From Bosea sp. NBC_00550 (GTDB lineage: Bacteria; Pseudomonadota; Alphaproteobacteria; Rhizobiales; Beijerinckiaceae), in assembly GCF_026020075.1 (NCBI RefSeq), contig NZ_CP102772.1:992001-1056000 (forward strand): a stretch of DNA of 64,000 nucleotides, given 5' to 3'. The notes below the pieces were generated by a model. It had not been told where the DNA came from. It saw nothing but the letters and a program-made list of their open reading frames with translations, and did not search any database. Within the stretch, counting starts at the first letter, position 1; the number at the start of each line of letters is the position of its first letter. This document shows positions 48,218 through 56,252 of this stretch, in pieces. The translations under genes and the position numbers were made by a program.

Positions 48218-48247
48218 AAAAAAGCCGGGGCGCATAAGCGCCCCGGC
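48218..48247 (-). terminator. Rho-independent terminator of glnB-glnA
   Basis: Perfect 10-bp stem gccggggcgc / gcgccccggc with loop ATAA. Read leftward it is followed by six U. It lies 77 nt past the glnA stop. Confidence 0.82.
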
Positions 48248-48323
48248 ATCCTGGGCCGGTGCGGCTGAGCCGCATCCAGCGAGGTTTGCCCGGTGGGCGC
48301 CAGGAGGCGCCCACCGAGATCCC

Positions 48324-49733
48324 TCAGTAGGAGTAGTACATCGCGAACTCGACCGGGTGCGGCGTCATCTCGAAACGCGCCACATCCTGCATCTTGAGCT
48401 CGATATAGCTCTCGATGAAGTCGTCATTGAAGACGCCGCCGGCCTTGAGGTAGGCGTTGTCCTTCTTGAGCGACTCCAGCGCCTCGCGCAGCGAACCGCA
48501 GACGGTCGGGATCTTCTTCAGCTCGCGCGGCGGCAGGTCGTAGAGATCCTTGTCCATCGCCGGGCCCGGATCGATCTTGTTCACGATGCCGTCGAGGCCG
48601 GCCATCAGCATGGCGGCGAAGGCGAGATAGGGGTTCGCCATCGGATCGGGGAAGCGAACCTCGACGCGCTTGGCCTTCGGCGAGGTCGTCCACGGAATAC
48701 GGCAGGAGGCCGAGCGGTTGCGCGCCGAATAGGCGAGCAGCACCGGAGCCTCATAGCCCGGGACGAGGCGCTTGTAGGAGTTGGTCGAGGGGTTCGTGAA
48801 GGCGTTCAGCGACTTGGCGTGCTTGATGATGCCGCCGATGTACCAGAGGCACTCCTGCGACAGGTCGGCGTACTTGTTGCCGGCGAAGACCGGCTTGCCG
48901 TTCTTCCAGATCGACTGATGGACATGCATGCCCGAGCCGTTGTCGCCATAGATCGGCTTCGGCATGAAGGTCGCGGTCTTGCCGTAGCTCTGGGCCACGT
49001 TGTGGATCGCGTACTTGTAGATCTGCATCAGGTCGGCGGTGTGCGTCAGCGTGTCGAACTTCATGCCGAGCTCGTGCTGGGCAGAAGCGACCTCGTGGTG
49101 GTGCTTCTCGACGACCACGCCCATGGACTGCATCGCAGCCAGCATCTCGCCGCGCATGTCCTGCGCCGAATCCTGCGGCGGGACGGGGAAGTAGCCGCCC
49201 TTGGTGGCGACGCGGTGGCCGAGATTGCCGCCCTCGTAATCGGCATAGCCGTTGATCGGCAGCTCGACGTTATCCAGCTTGAAGCCGGTGTGGTACGGGT
49301 CGGCAGCGATCTTGACGTCGTCGAAGACGAAGAACTCGGCCTCGGGACCGACATAGACCGTGTCGCCGATGCCGGTCGACTTCAGATAGGCCTCGGCCTT
49401 CTTGGCGATGCCGCGGGGATCGCGGCCATAGGGCTCGCCGGTGGCCGGCTCGAGCACGTCGCAGTTGATGACCATGGTGGCGGCCGAGAAGAACGGGTCC
49501 ATCGTCGCGGTCGTCGGATCCGGCATCAGCAGCATGTCGGACTCGTTGATGGCCTTCCAGCCGGCGATCGATGAGCCGTCGAACATCGTGCCCTCGGCGA
49601 AGATGTCCTCGTCGATCATGCCGACATCGAAGGTCACATGCTGCCACTTGCCGCGCGGGTCGGTGAAGCGGAAGTCGACATATTTGACGTCGTTGTCCTT
49701 GATCGCCTTGAGGACATCCTTGGCGCTCTTCAT
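48324..49733 (-). CDS. glnA: Glutamine synthetase type I
   Basis: Assimilates ammonium into glutamine; dodecameric cytoplasmic enzyme. It has 469 residues, the GSI length. Signatures: [31 protein letters not shown], the catalytic [16 protein letters not shown], the ATP-binding [11 protein letters not shown], and the adenylylation Tyr in KDLYDLPP near residue 398. That Tyr is modified by GlnE under PII control. It sits 98 nt downstream of glnB, the classical glnB-glnA operon; terminator at 48218. Confidence 0.98.
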   Translation of the reverse strand: MKSAKDVLKAIKDNDVKYVDFRFTDPRGKWQHVTFDVGMIDEDIFAEGTMFDGSSIAGWKAINESDMLLMPDPTTATMDPFFSAATMVINCDVLEPATGEPYGRDPRGIAKKAEAYLKSTGIGDTVYVGPEAEFFVFDDVKIAADPYHTGFKLDNVELPINGYADYEGGNLGHRVATKGGYFPVPPQDSAQDMRGEMLAAMQSMGVVVEKHHHEVASAQHELGMKFDTLTHTADLMQIYKYAIHNVAQSYGKTATFMPKPIYGDNGSGMHVHQSIWKNGKPVFAGNKYADLSQECLWYIGGIIKHAKSLNAFTNPSTNSYKRLVPGYEAPVLLAYSARNRSASCRIPWTTSPKAKRVEVRFPDPMANPYLAFAAMLMAGLDGIVNKIDPGPAMDKDLYDLPPRELKKIPTVCGSLREALESLKKDNAYLKAGGVFNDDFIESYIELKMQDVARFEMTPHPVEFAMYYSY

Positions 49734-49831
49734 TTCAGCATTCCTCTTGCCAATAGTTTCTCAAACTCGTGGGCCGTCGCCGGCTCCAATCCAGCCGCGG
49801 CCTTTGATTCCGAATGATGGGGAGAGAGTCC

Positions 49832-50374
<543 letters not shown>

Positions 50375-50452
50375 TCACATGCTTATTTCTAGATCAATCA
50401 GCCAGGCGAGCCTTCTCTTGAAGTGCTTGGTGACGCAATCCAATGTTGGCAT

Positions 50453-51979
50453 ATGACCACCGCCGAAACCGACGCGATGAAGCCATCGGAACTCGTCCTG
50501 CTTTCCACGGAGCAGATGCGCCGGGCCGACAGCATTGCGATCGCCGCTGGAACGGCGGGAATCGTCCTGATGGAACGGGCCGGACGTGCTGTCGCCGAGG
50601 CGGTGCTGCGCCGCGTCGGGGAGGGCGCGTCCATCGCGGTCGCCTGCGGGCCCGGCAACAATGGCGGCGACGGGTTTGTCGCAGCGCGCCTGCTGCAGGA
50701 ACAGGGGCTGAAGGTCCATGTGGCGCTGCTCGGCGCGTCAGAGGCTCTCCGAAGCGATGCTGCGATCGCCTTCTCCCGTTGGAACGGGCCGGTTCTGCCG
50801 CTGGCTTCGCTTGGAGATGCGAAACCCGATCTCTTCGTCGATGCGCTGTTCGGCGCCGGGCTGGGCCGCCCGCTTTCGGGCGAGGCTGCGGGGGCCGTGG
50901 CCATCATGAACGCTTCCGGCCGGCCGGTGATCGCGGTGGACGTTCCCAGCGGTTTGTCAGGCGATACCGGGCAAGCCGAAGGCCCCGCCGTACAGGCGAC
51001 GGAGACCGTCACCTTCTTCCGGTTGAAGCCAGGTCATCTGCTGCTGCCGGGCCGCTCGCTTTGCGGCGAAACCATCGTCGCCGATATCGGAATTCCAGCC
51101 CAAGACGCGCTGCGGGACATCGCACCGACCGCCTTTCGCAACGAACCTGCGCTTTGGCTGGGAGCTTGGCCGCATCACGGCCTCGATACGCACAAATTCC
51201 GCCGCGGCGCCGTCGCGGTTGCCGCGGGCGGCATCGCCAGTGTCGGTGCGCCGCGGTTGAGCGCGCGGGCCGCCCTGCGCATCGGCGCCGGGCTCGCGAC
51301 TATCCTCTGTGCACCCGAAGCGCTGGCCGCGCATGCGTCGCGCGGCCCCGATGCACTGATGCAGCGGCCGATTGCGGATGGTGAGGGCTTTTCCGAGTTC
51401 CTTCGCGATCGGCGGGTTTCGGCCGTGTTGGCCGGCCCGGCGCTGGGATTGGACGAGCGGGCTTCCGGGCTCGTCCGTGCCGCCCTCGCCAGCGACAAGC
51501 CGATTGTGCTCGACGCCGATGCGTTGACCTTGCTCGCTACATCTCTGCGAGGAGAAGCGCTCACTCGACAACGCGACGCCTGTCGCGTCCTCACCCCGCA
51601 CGAAGGCGAATTCCAGCGCCTGTTCGGCAGGGAGCCTACGATTGCGGCGGAGGGCTCGAAGTTGGAGCGCGCCCGAAAGGCGGCAGCCCTGTGCGGAGCC
51701 ATCGTCGTCTACAAGGGGGCGGATACGGTCATCGCCGCGCCGGACGGCCGGGCCGCGATCAATGCCACCGGCTCTGCGGCGCTGGCGACGGCGGGCTCCG
51801 GCGATGTCCTGGCCGGGCTGATCGCCGGCCTGCTGGCGCAGGGGATGAGCGCGTTCGAGGCGTCCTGCGCGGCCGTCTGGCTGCACGGCCGAGCCGGGGA
51901 GGCGCTCGGGTTCGGACTGATCGCGGACGATCTGCCGGAGGCGATTCCGCCGCTGATGCGCGGCCTGCCTTTCGGTTAA
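50453..51979 (+). CDS. nnr: Bifunctional NAD(P)H-hydrate epimerase / ADP-dependent dehydratase
   Basis: Repairs damaged NAD(P)HX. It has 508 residues; start ATG at 50453 or 50477, neither with a clear SD. The N-terminal YjeF_N epimerase domain (about 15-225) has GPGNNGGDGFVAARLL and VDVPSGLSGDTG. The C-terminal ribokinase-like dehydratase (about 240-500) has LDADALTLLA, LTPHEGEFQRLFG, YKGADTVIA and ATAGSGDVLAGLIAGLLAQG. It is divergent from glnB. Confidence 0.96.
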   Translation: MTTAETDAMKPSELVLLSTEQMRRADSIAIAAGTAGIVLMERAGRAVAEAVLRRVGEGASIAVACGPGNNGGDGFVAARLLQEQGLKVHVALLGASEALRSDAAIAFSRWNGPVLPLASLGDAKPDLFVDALFGAGLGRPLSGEAAGAVAIMNASGRPVIAVDVPSGLSGDTGQAEGPAVQATETVTFFRLKPGHLLLPGRSLCGETIVADIGIPAQDALRDIAPTAFRNEPALWLGAWPHHGLDTHKFRRGAVAVAAGGIASVGAPRLSARAALRIGAGLATILCAPEALAAHASRGPDALMQRPIADGEGFSEFLRDRRVSAVLAGPALGLDERASGLVRAALASDKPIVLDADALTLLATSLRGEALTRQRDACRVLTPHEGEFQRLFGREPTIAAEGSKLERARKAAALCGAIVVYKGADTVIAAPDGRAAINATGSAALATAGSGDVLAGLIAGLLAQGMSAFEASCAAVWLHGRAGEALGFGLIADDLPEAIPPLMRGLPFG

Positions 51980-51996
51980 ACTTTCTAGACGGCAGG

Positions 51997-52021
51997 AAGC
52001 CCGCCCTCGCGGGCGGGCTTC
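51997..52021. terminator. Hairpin terminator shared by nnr and the PRC-barrel gene
   Basis: Perfect 10-bp stem aagcccgccc / gggcgggctt with loop TCGC, between convergent genes. The tail cgttgtg is only mildly T-rich, so the strength is uncertain. Confidence 0.65.
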
Positions 52022-52046
52022 GTTGTGTCCTAAGAACGGCTAGGGC

Positions 52047-52598
52047 TTAGCTGCCCGAATACGTCACGGCGGGCGCCGAATGGAGCTGGTCCTTGGTCAG
52101 CGTGATCTTGCCGTGATCCGGATACATCGCCGGTGCCCTGGGCGCCGCAGCGACAGGAGGCGTGGCGGGCATCGTCGCGCTGCCGCCGGCGGTGCCGCCG
52201 CTACCCGAAGCAGCCGGAGCCGGAGCAGGCGCAGGCGGCGTGATCGGCTGGTCGCTCCAGCTCACCTGCTCGAACGGGATCGCGACATCCTTCGCGCCGA
52301 TGCCGAGGAAGCCGCCGACGCCGACGGTCACCATCTCGACCTTGCCCATCTTGTCGACGATCACCTCGGTGACGTCGCCGACCTTCTTGTCGTCGGGGCC
52401 GTAGATATCGACGCCGATCAGCTTGCTCGTGCGCCACTTGCCCTGGCCGGCGAGATTGGTCGGCGCCGGCGTGGCCTTCTCGGCGGAGGTAGAGGCGCTC
52501 GGAGCCGAGGAGGGAGGCGTCGGCGAAGTCGTTTGGGCGATGGCTGTAGCCGAGAGCAGGCCCGCGGCGACGGAAGCTAACACAATACGTTTGATCAT
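52047..52598 (-). CDS. Secreted PRC-barrel domain protein
   Basis: 183 residues. Signal peptide 1-21 (ending AIA-Q), a Ser/Thr/Pro/Ala linker, then a PRC-barrel domain (about 55-125): KWRTSKLIGVDIYGPDDKKVGDV and EVIVDKMGKVEMVTVGVGGFLGIGAKDVAIPFEQV. A Pro/Ala/Gly-rich tail and a short DHGKITLTKDQL segment end it. Periplasmic PRC-barrel proteins are common in Hyphomicrobiales and of unknown function. An SD (GAGGACAG) lies about 7 nt before the ATG. Confidence 0.88.
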   Translation of the reverse strand: MIKRIVLASVAAGLLSATAIAQTTSPTPPSSAPSASTSAEKATPAPTNLAGQGKWRTSKLIGVDIYGPDDKKVGDVTEVIVDKMGKVEMVTVGVGGFLGIGAKDVAIPFEQVSWSDQPITPPAPAPAPAASGSGGTAGGSATMPATPPVAAAPRAPAMYPDHGKITLTKDQLHSAPAVTYSGS

Positions 52599-52847
52599 TT
52601 GCTGTCCTCCTGAATGTTTCCGCAGCGATGCGGGTTGTCATAACAACAAACGAGAGGCAAATTTGTTCAGACCGTAATGTATCGTAGCTGAGAGGATGCA
52701 CTAAGACAAGGATAACCTGCCCGAAGACATCAGTTTCGCTTCGGTTCTGAAAGAATTTGCTCGCGGAACGAGGTCGTGCTCGTATGCCGCACTGGGAAAA
52801 CGCCGCAGGCGCGGCGCTGTTCCCTGGAAATGACGATGGAGGCTTCG

Positions 52848-53045
52848 ATGTCGCTGGCTACAGTTGCGGTTGCGCTCGGCGACGAGACGCTGGCGGCGCT
52901 CGATCGCTATATCGAGAAGCAGGCTCCCGGCCGCTCGAGGGCCGATCTCGTCGCGGAGATCGTGACGAAATGGGCGGCGCGGCAGGCCGGGCCGCCGGAT
53001 GAGGGGATGCGCCCCGAGGAGCTCAACGCCAGCAACGATTCATAA
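52848..53045 (+). CDS. Small ribbon-helix-helix-like protein
   Basis: 65 residues from the ATG at 52848, preceded by ATGGAGG at the right distance; two earlier ATGs (52830, 52836) are less well placed. A short beta-like N-terminus (TVAVALGDETLAALDRYIE) followed by two helices (GRSRADLVAEIVTKWAARQ) has the pattern of CopG/RHH DNA-binding domains as found in antitoxins and plasmid regulators. No toxin gene overlaps it. It faces the HigA-like mini-gene 31 nt away. Confidence 0.65.
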   Translation: MSLATVAVALGDETLAALDRYIEKQAPGRSRADLVAEIVTKWAARQAGPPDEGMRPEELNASNDS

Positions 53046-53076
53046 GGCGCGGCCCGGCTGAAACGGCCCGCGCGCC

Positions 53077-53244
53077 TCAGTCCTCGGCGTCGTCGCGGCG
53101 CAGCTCGAAGGCGAGCATGGCTTCGGCCAGCGCATGCAGCTCCTTCTCCTTGTCGGAACTCTCCGGCAACCTGTTCAGCTCGGCCACGCGCTGCTGCGCG
53201 CGGTCGTAATCCTCGTCGGTATGGATGGCGATGGGCAGCTTCAC
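53077..53244 (-). CDS. 55-residue protein resembling the N-terminus of HigA (COG5499) antitoxins
   Basis: GTG start at 53244 with a good SD (AGGAGACC). The product is strongly acidic and helical: it begins KLPIAIHTDEDYDRAQQRVA and ends FELRRDDAED, with a central SSDKEKELHALAEAML. The pattern 'I-x-T-E/D-x-D-Y-x-x-A ... D-x-x-E-L-x-x-L-x-x-x-x-x-x-F/Y-E' is that of the leading segment of COG5499 HigA antitoxins, but the DNA-binding helix-turn-helix is absent. It could be a free-standing regulator or a remnant. No HigB-like toxin gene is adjacent. Confidence 0.62.
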   Translation of the reverse strand: MKLPIAIHTDEDYDRAQQRVAELNRLPESSDKEKELHALAEAMLAFELRRDDAED

Positions 53245-53378
53245 GTCGGGTCTCCTGTGCTCGGCCGGGTCGCCATGCCGTCGCGCCGATCGGCGCGCGC
53301 CGATTCGGACGCCCCCTTAAGCGTTCGGCAAGGGCCTGCCGGCCATCATAGGGCTCCAACCCCGAACGGGAAGAGGCG

Positions 53379-53657
53379 ATGAACAGGATGTTCCTCCTGG
53401 CGCTGCTGGCCGGCGCCGCCGCGTCGCAGCCGGCCGCAGCCTTCTGGCAGCGCTCGCAGGTCTCCCGCTGCAACGACGCCACCACCGAGTCCGAGCGCCA
53501 GAAACTGCGCTGCTGGGAGCTCAACGCCTATGCCGATCCCGGCTGGCCGGCGCTTGGCGTCGGCGTGGGCGCAGGCGGCGGCGCCTATTATCTCGGCCCG
53601 CCGGCCCCTCATGGCGGGCGCGTCATCAAGGGCGGCGTGACGCGCCGCCTCGGCTGA
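53379..53657 (+). CDS. Small secreted protein of unknown function
   Basis: 92 residues from the ATG at 53379, SD GGGAAGAGG. Signal peptide about 1-21 (FLLALLAGAAASQPAAA-F). The mature part has two cysteines (SRCNDATTES and KLRCWEL) that may form a disulfide, then a Gly-rich hydrophobic stretch (GVGVGAGGGAYYLG) and a basic tail. I do not recognise the family. Small proteins of this type are common in Bosea and Methylobacterium relatives. Confidence 0.72.
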   Translation: MNRMFLLALLAGAAASQPAAAFWQRSQVSRCNDATTESERQKLRCWELNAYADPGWPALGVGVGAGGGAYYLGPPAPHGGRVIKGGVTRRLG

Positions 53658-54106
53658 GCGCAAGGCGCGCCATCACAGCAAGCACGCGTCCGCACGCGGC
53701 GAAGGCTGGCTTCGCCGCGTCGATACGGGGCTGGCGGAGCGCCGCGAGGCGCGTTGGTCGAGTGATCCGCGTCCACTGCCAGGATGCGGCGCGGATGGAT
53801 TGAGCCACCATCCGCACGCCCCGTGGCGCTCCGCCTTCGGCGATTTCAGTCTCCGGGCCGCGCTTCTACGGTCTCCGGTTCCGGCTCCACGCGCCTCGAC
53901 GCCAGTTCGGCACGGACCGCGAGGCGGCCCGTTTTGTCTCGTGCATCGGATGGTTCCGAAACGGGGAGCCCCCGGTTTCGGCCCGATGCCGGCCTTGTCG
54001 CGTCTCCGCTTGCGGAGCCTTCCCCTTCGATCCTCCCAGCGAGCTCCTCGCGCAGGGATCGTAATGTCCCCAGAGCGGTGCCCCGAAGCCTCCCGGGAGC
54101 GGGGCG

Positions 54107-54223
54107 TGACCCCCGCCCGCAGGCGCCGACCCTCACCCAACCTCCAGCACACCTCCGGACGGCCGCCCCGCTTGGGTGATGGGCGAGGGCAGGTTAGGGC
54201 GGGCGATGAGGGGCGGGGATAAG
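54107..54223. repeat. 117-nt direct repeat, copy A
   Basis: From tgacccccgcccgcaggcgc to gggataag; pairs without gaps with copy B at 55140-55256 at about 90% identity (12 mismatches counted by eye). The two copies bracket the cupin gene. Confidence 0.78.
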
Positions 54224-54273
54224 GGCGGCGCGCTATCCCCGCGCTACGCGGTCATGGTTGAGCTTGCGCCCTC

Positions 54274-54427
54274 TGTCATTCCGGGGCTCGCGAAGCGAGA
54301 ATCCGGAACCCCCGACCAGACGCCAACCCGAGCCACGTTTCCGGGCGTTCCTCTCGCCGGAGCGGCGGGGAGCGCTCACCCGGTCGTGGGTTCCGGGTTC
54401 GGCCCTTGGCGGCCCCGGAATGACGGG
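54274..54427. repeat. REP-like palindromic repeat, copy 5
   Basis: Begins tgtcattccggggctcgcg and ends ggccccggaatgacggg, with outer arms inverted. The interior (gaatccggaacccccgac and ggttccgggttcggccc) is also partly palindromic. Confidence 0.7.
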
Positions 54428-54689
54428 AAGGCGAGGGAGCCGCGACGCCTCTTTCCTTCGTCCACCCATTTCGGGCCTGCCCAAGATGCTCAGCCTGGGG
54501 TGTCGAAGTCGGCAACAGCCGACTTCCAGGGGGAGAAGGCGGCGCGGAGCGCCGGTTGAGGGCCTGCCGCTGCAATCGAGGGCAAGGCGGCCCGTAGCAC
54601 TCAGGCGATCAGCGGCCGCCCCTCACCCTGCCGGCGCCCTGCATGGGGAACCTGAGCGCCGAAAGCCCGTAGTTCCCGACGGAGATGAG

Positions 54690-55052
54690 ATGGAGAGGAT
54701 GATGAAGCTGCGCAAACTTGCGATCACTGACGCGACGCTGGAACGCTCGCCCGGGCAGGACGGCGAGATCTATGTCGGCAACCTCGTCGACGAGCGGCAT
54801 GGCGGGCCGGTCACCATCGGCTATGGGCGCTGGGCCGCCGGATCGAGCCTGACCGAGACGATGGCGGTCGACGACATCATGATCGTGCTGAAAGGCCGGC
54901 TCTCCGTCACGACGGAGGACGGAACGGTGACCGCCGGCCCCGGCGAGATCGTCTACATGCCCAAGGGCGAGACGGTGACGATCCGCGCCGATGAAGAGGA
55001 CGTCGTGACCGCCTATGTCACCTATCCGCATTGGCGCGAGGCGCAGGGCTAG
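54690..55052 (+). CDS. Cupin-domain protein, EutQ-like
   Basis: 120 residues from an ATG at 54690; ATGs at 54699 and 54702 are alternatives. A single cupin barrel: DDIMIVLKGRLSVTTEDGTVTAGPGEIVYMPKGETVTIRADEED matches the second half of EutQ-type cupins. The usual His metal ligands of motif 1 are not present (WAAGSSLTETMAVDD), so it may not bind metal in the classical way. EutQ in enterobacteria is an acetate kinase of ethanolamine use; no eut genes are here. It is flanked on both sides by copies of the same 117-nt repeat. Confidence 0.82.
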   Translation: MERMMKLRKLAITDATLERSPGQDGEIYVGNLVDERHGGPVTIGYGRWAAGSSLTETMAVDDIMIVLKGRLSVTTEDGTVTAGPGEIVYMPKGETVTIRADEEDVVTAYVTYPHWREAQG

Positions 55053-55076
55053 GCGAGGGAACAGCGACGCTCTTTC

Positions 55077-55120
55077 CTTCTCCCGGAGGGGAGAAGGTGG
55101 CCCGGAGGGCCGGATGAGGG
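55077..55120. repeat. Dispersed repeat with palindrome ccttctcc-cggag-gggagaagg
   Basis: A hairpin-forming unit followed by tggcccggagggccggatgag, itself a second short dyad. This is a widespread intergenic repeat of Hyphomicrobiales, here just downstream of the cupin gene and possibly acting as its transcription end. Confidence 0.7.
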
Positions 55121-55139
55121 TGTGCTGCTGTAGCGGGAG

Positions 55140-55256
55140 TGACCCCCGCCCGCAGGCGCCGACGCTCATCTAGCCTCCAGCATACCTCCGGACGGCCGCC
55201 CCGTTTGGGTGATGGGTGAGGGCAGGTTACGGCGGGTGAGGAGGGGTGAGGATAAG
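55140..55256. repeat. 117-nt direct repeat, copy B
   Basis: Second copy of the unit at 54107-54223, same orientation and length. Differences are nearly all single C/T or G/A changes, so they look like drift after duplication. Confidence 0.78.
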
Positions 55257-55293
55257 TTTGCTGGCTACATCCGCGCCATCATGACCGCCCACT

Positions 55294-55328
55294 ACCGTCA
55301 TGGTCGCCCTTGTGGCGACCATGACGGT
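55294..55328. repeat. Perfect 35-nt hairpin
   Basis: Arms accgtcatggtcgcc and ggcgaccatgacggt are exact inverted copies (15 bp) around the loop cttgt. The central 27 nt recur at 55701-55727 inside REP copy 6, so this is a repeat family and not a terminator (no U-tract). Confidence 0.8.
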
Positions 55329-55370
55329 AGAGCCCTTGCTGCCTCGTCCGCGCAATCGCATCCTGCTCGC

Positions 55371-55664
55371 ATGAAGCAGAAGGGCGGCTGGGTCTACATC
55401 ATGACGAACCGGCCCAACGGCACGCTTTATATGGGCGTGACGAGCGATCTCGGCCGGCGCGTTCACGAACATCGCGAGGGCCTGATCGCCGGCTTCACTA
55501 AGGCATATGGGTTGAAATGCCTCGTCTGGTACGAATGGCACGACGAGATCGAGGCCGCGATCCAGCGCGAAAGCTCGATGAAGCGCTGGTACCGCGCCTA
55601 CAAGACCCGCACGATCATGGCGCGCAATCCCGACTGGAACGACCTTTGCGACGAACTGGCCTGA
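55371..55664 (+). CDS. GIY-YIG domain small nuclease-like protein (UPF0213 type)
   Basis: 97 residues from the ATG at 55371. The GIY-YIG motif reads WVYIM then LYMGVT, followed by the catalytic Arg in DLGRRVHEHREG and the Glu/Asn region IQRESSMKRWYRAYK. Members of this small family (YhbQ-like) are stand-alone GIY-YIG proteins, suspected nucleases, very common in Hyphomicrobiales with many paralogues. The start lacks a good SD. It is flanked by the hairpin repeat and REP copy 6. Confidence 0.87.
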   Translation: MKQKGGWVYIMTNRPNGTLYMGVTSDLGRRVHEHREGLIAGFTKAYGLKCLVWYEWHDEIEAAIQRESSMKRWYRAYKTRTIMARNPDWNDLCDELA

Positions 55665-55695
55665 TCGGCTGAGGTTCTAGCCGTTATGCCCGGCT

Positions 55696-55833
55696 GCCGC
55701 CGTCATGGTCGCCCTTGTGGCGACCATCCACGCCTTTGCGCGGGATCGACGAGGCGAGCGCTTCGCCACTCGCCGCCCCCGCCACCAGCGCCGCAAGACG
55801 TGGATGCTCGGGACAAGCCCGAGCATGACGGCG
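55696..55833. repeat. REP-like palindromic repeat, copy 6, with internal copy of the 35-nt hairpin sequence
   Basis: Begins gccgccgtcatggtcgccc and ends gcccgagcatgacggcg; inner dyad gctcgggacaagcccgagc. It runs up to the 3' end of the SEC-C pseudogene. Confidence 0.65.
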
Positions 55834-55852
55834 AGGCGAGGGAGCCATGTCA

Positions 55853-56101
55853 CTCCCTGAAAGTAGTCATCCCGGTCGGAGCCGTCGAAACGGCCGCTCG
55901 GCATGCAGCACTTCTTGAAATCTGCGCCCGGAGCCGCAGACGCAGAGATCGTTGCGGCCGAGCTTTTCATGCAGCTCAACATCGCCATGGACGATGCGGA
56001 CGCCGCGCTTCACGCGGGTTTCGGACGGGTAGGACTTCCGACGCTTGCTCGCGACCTCAAAAGGACGGCTGGCCGGTGAAGTCGTGCTTGGTCTTGGTCA
56101 T
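55853..56101 (-). pseudogene. SEC-C motif protein gene with two frameshifts
   Basis: ATG at 56101 with SD GGAGG opens [14 protein letters not shown] and stops at once. Removing one T of the run at 56059-56062 continues [19 protein letters not shown] and then [19 protein letters not shown] second removal of one base at 55918-55920 restores [20 protein letters not shown]. Joined, these give a small zinc-binding SEC-C protein (CxC...CC). Both lesions are single extra bases in short homopolymers, so sequencing error is a real alternative. The natural stop is lost in the REP sequence. Confidence 0.72.
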
Positions 56102-56252
56102 GACACCCTCCATCGCGTTTTGTGGGGCGCTCTCCTAACCCACAGAGGGCACTTCCGCCGCTCGTCGATTGCGCTGCGCGCGCCTGACCAGCGAGGCCTA
56201 GTCAAACGACCCCGCACCTGTTCTATTTCTTGCGTTGATTCAGGGGGCAACC

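Larger units (their letters stand above)
53658..54689. other. 1.03-kb intergenic region without a convincing gene
   Basis: ORFs exist on both strands (for example 53846-54136 leftward) but lack SDs, and their Arg/Pro/Ser-rich composition looks like GC-rich shadow. The region holds one copy of the 117-nt repeat (54107-54223) and REP copy 5 (54274-54427). From about 54455 it also holds a degenerate stretch with ctttcctt ... gggggagaaggcg ... gccggttgaggg, related to the repeat at 55077. The 450 nt before 54107 remain unexplained. Confidence 0.55.

Noticed and set aside
53846..54136. 96-codon leftward frame in the empty region
   Set aside because: Arg/Pro/Ser/Glu-rich with no SD, and it runs into the 117-nt repeat; most likely a shadow over repeat DNA.
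54258..54689. N-terminal extension of the cupin gene by 144 codons
   Set aside because: The extension crosses REP copy 5 and has no domain; the cupin begins near 54690.
56235..56252. TTG start for the ATPase-Toprim gene
   Set aside because: The GTG at 56253 has an AGGGGG SD at proper distance; the TTG has none.
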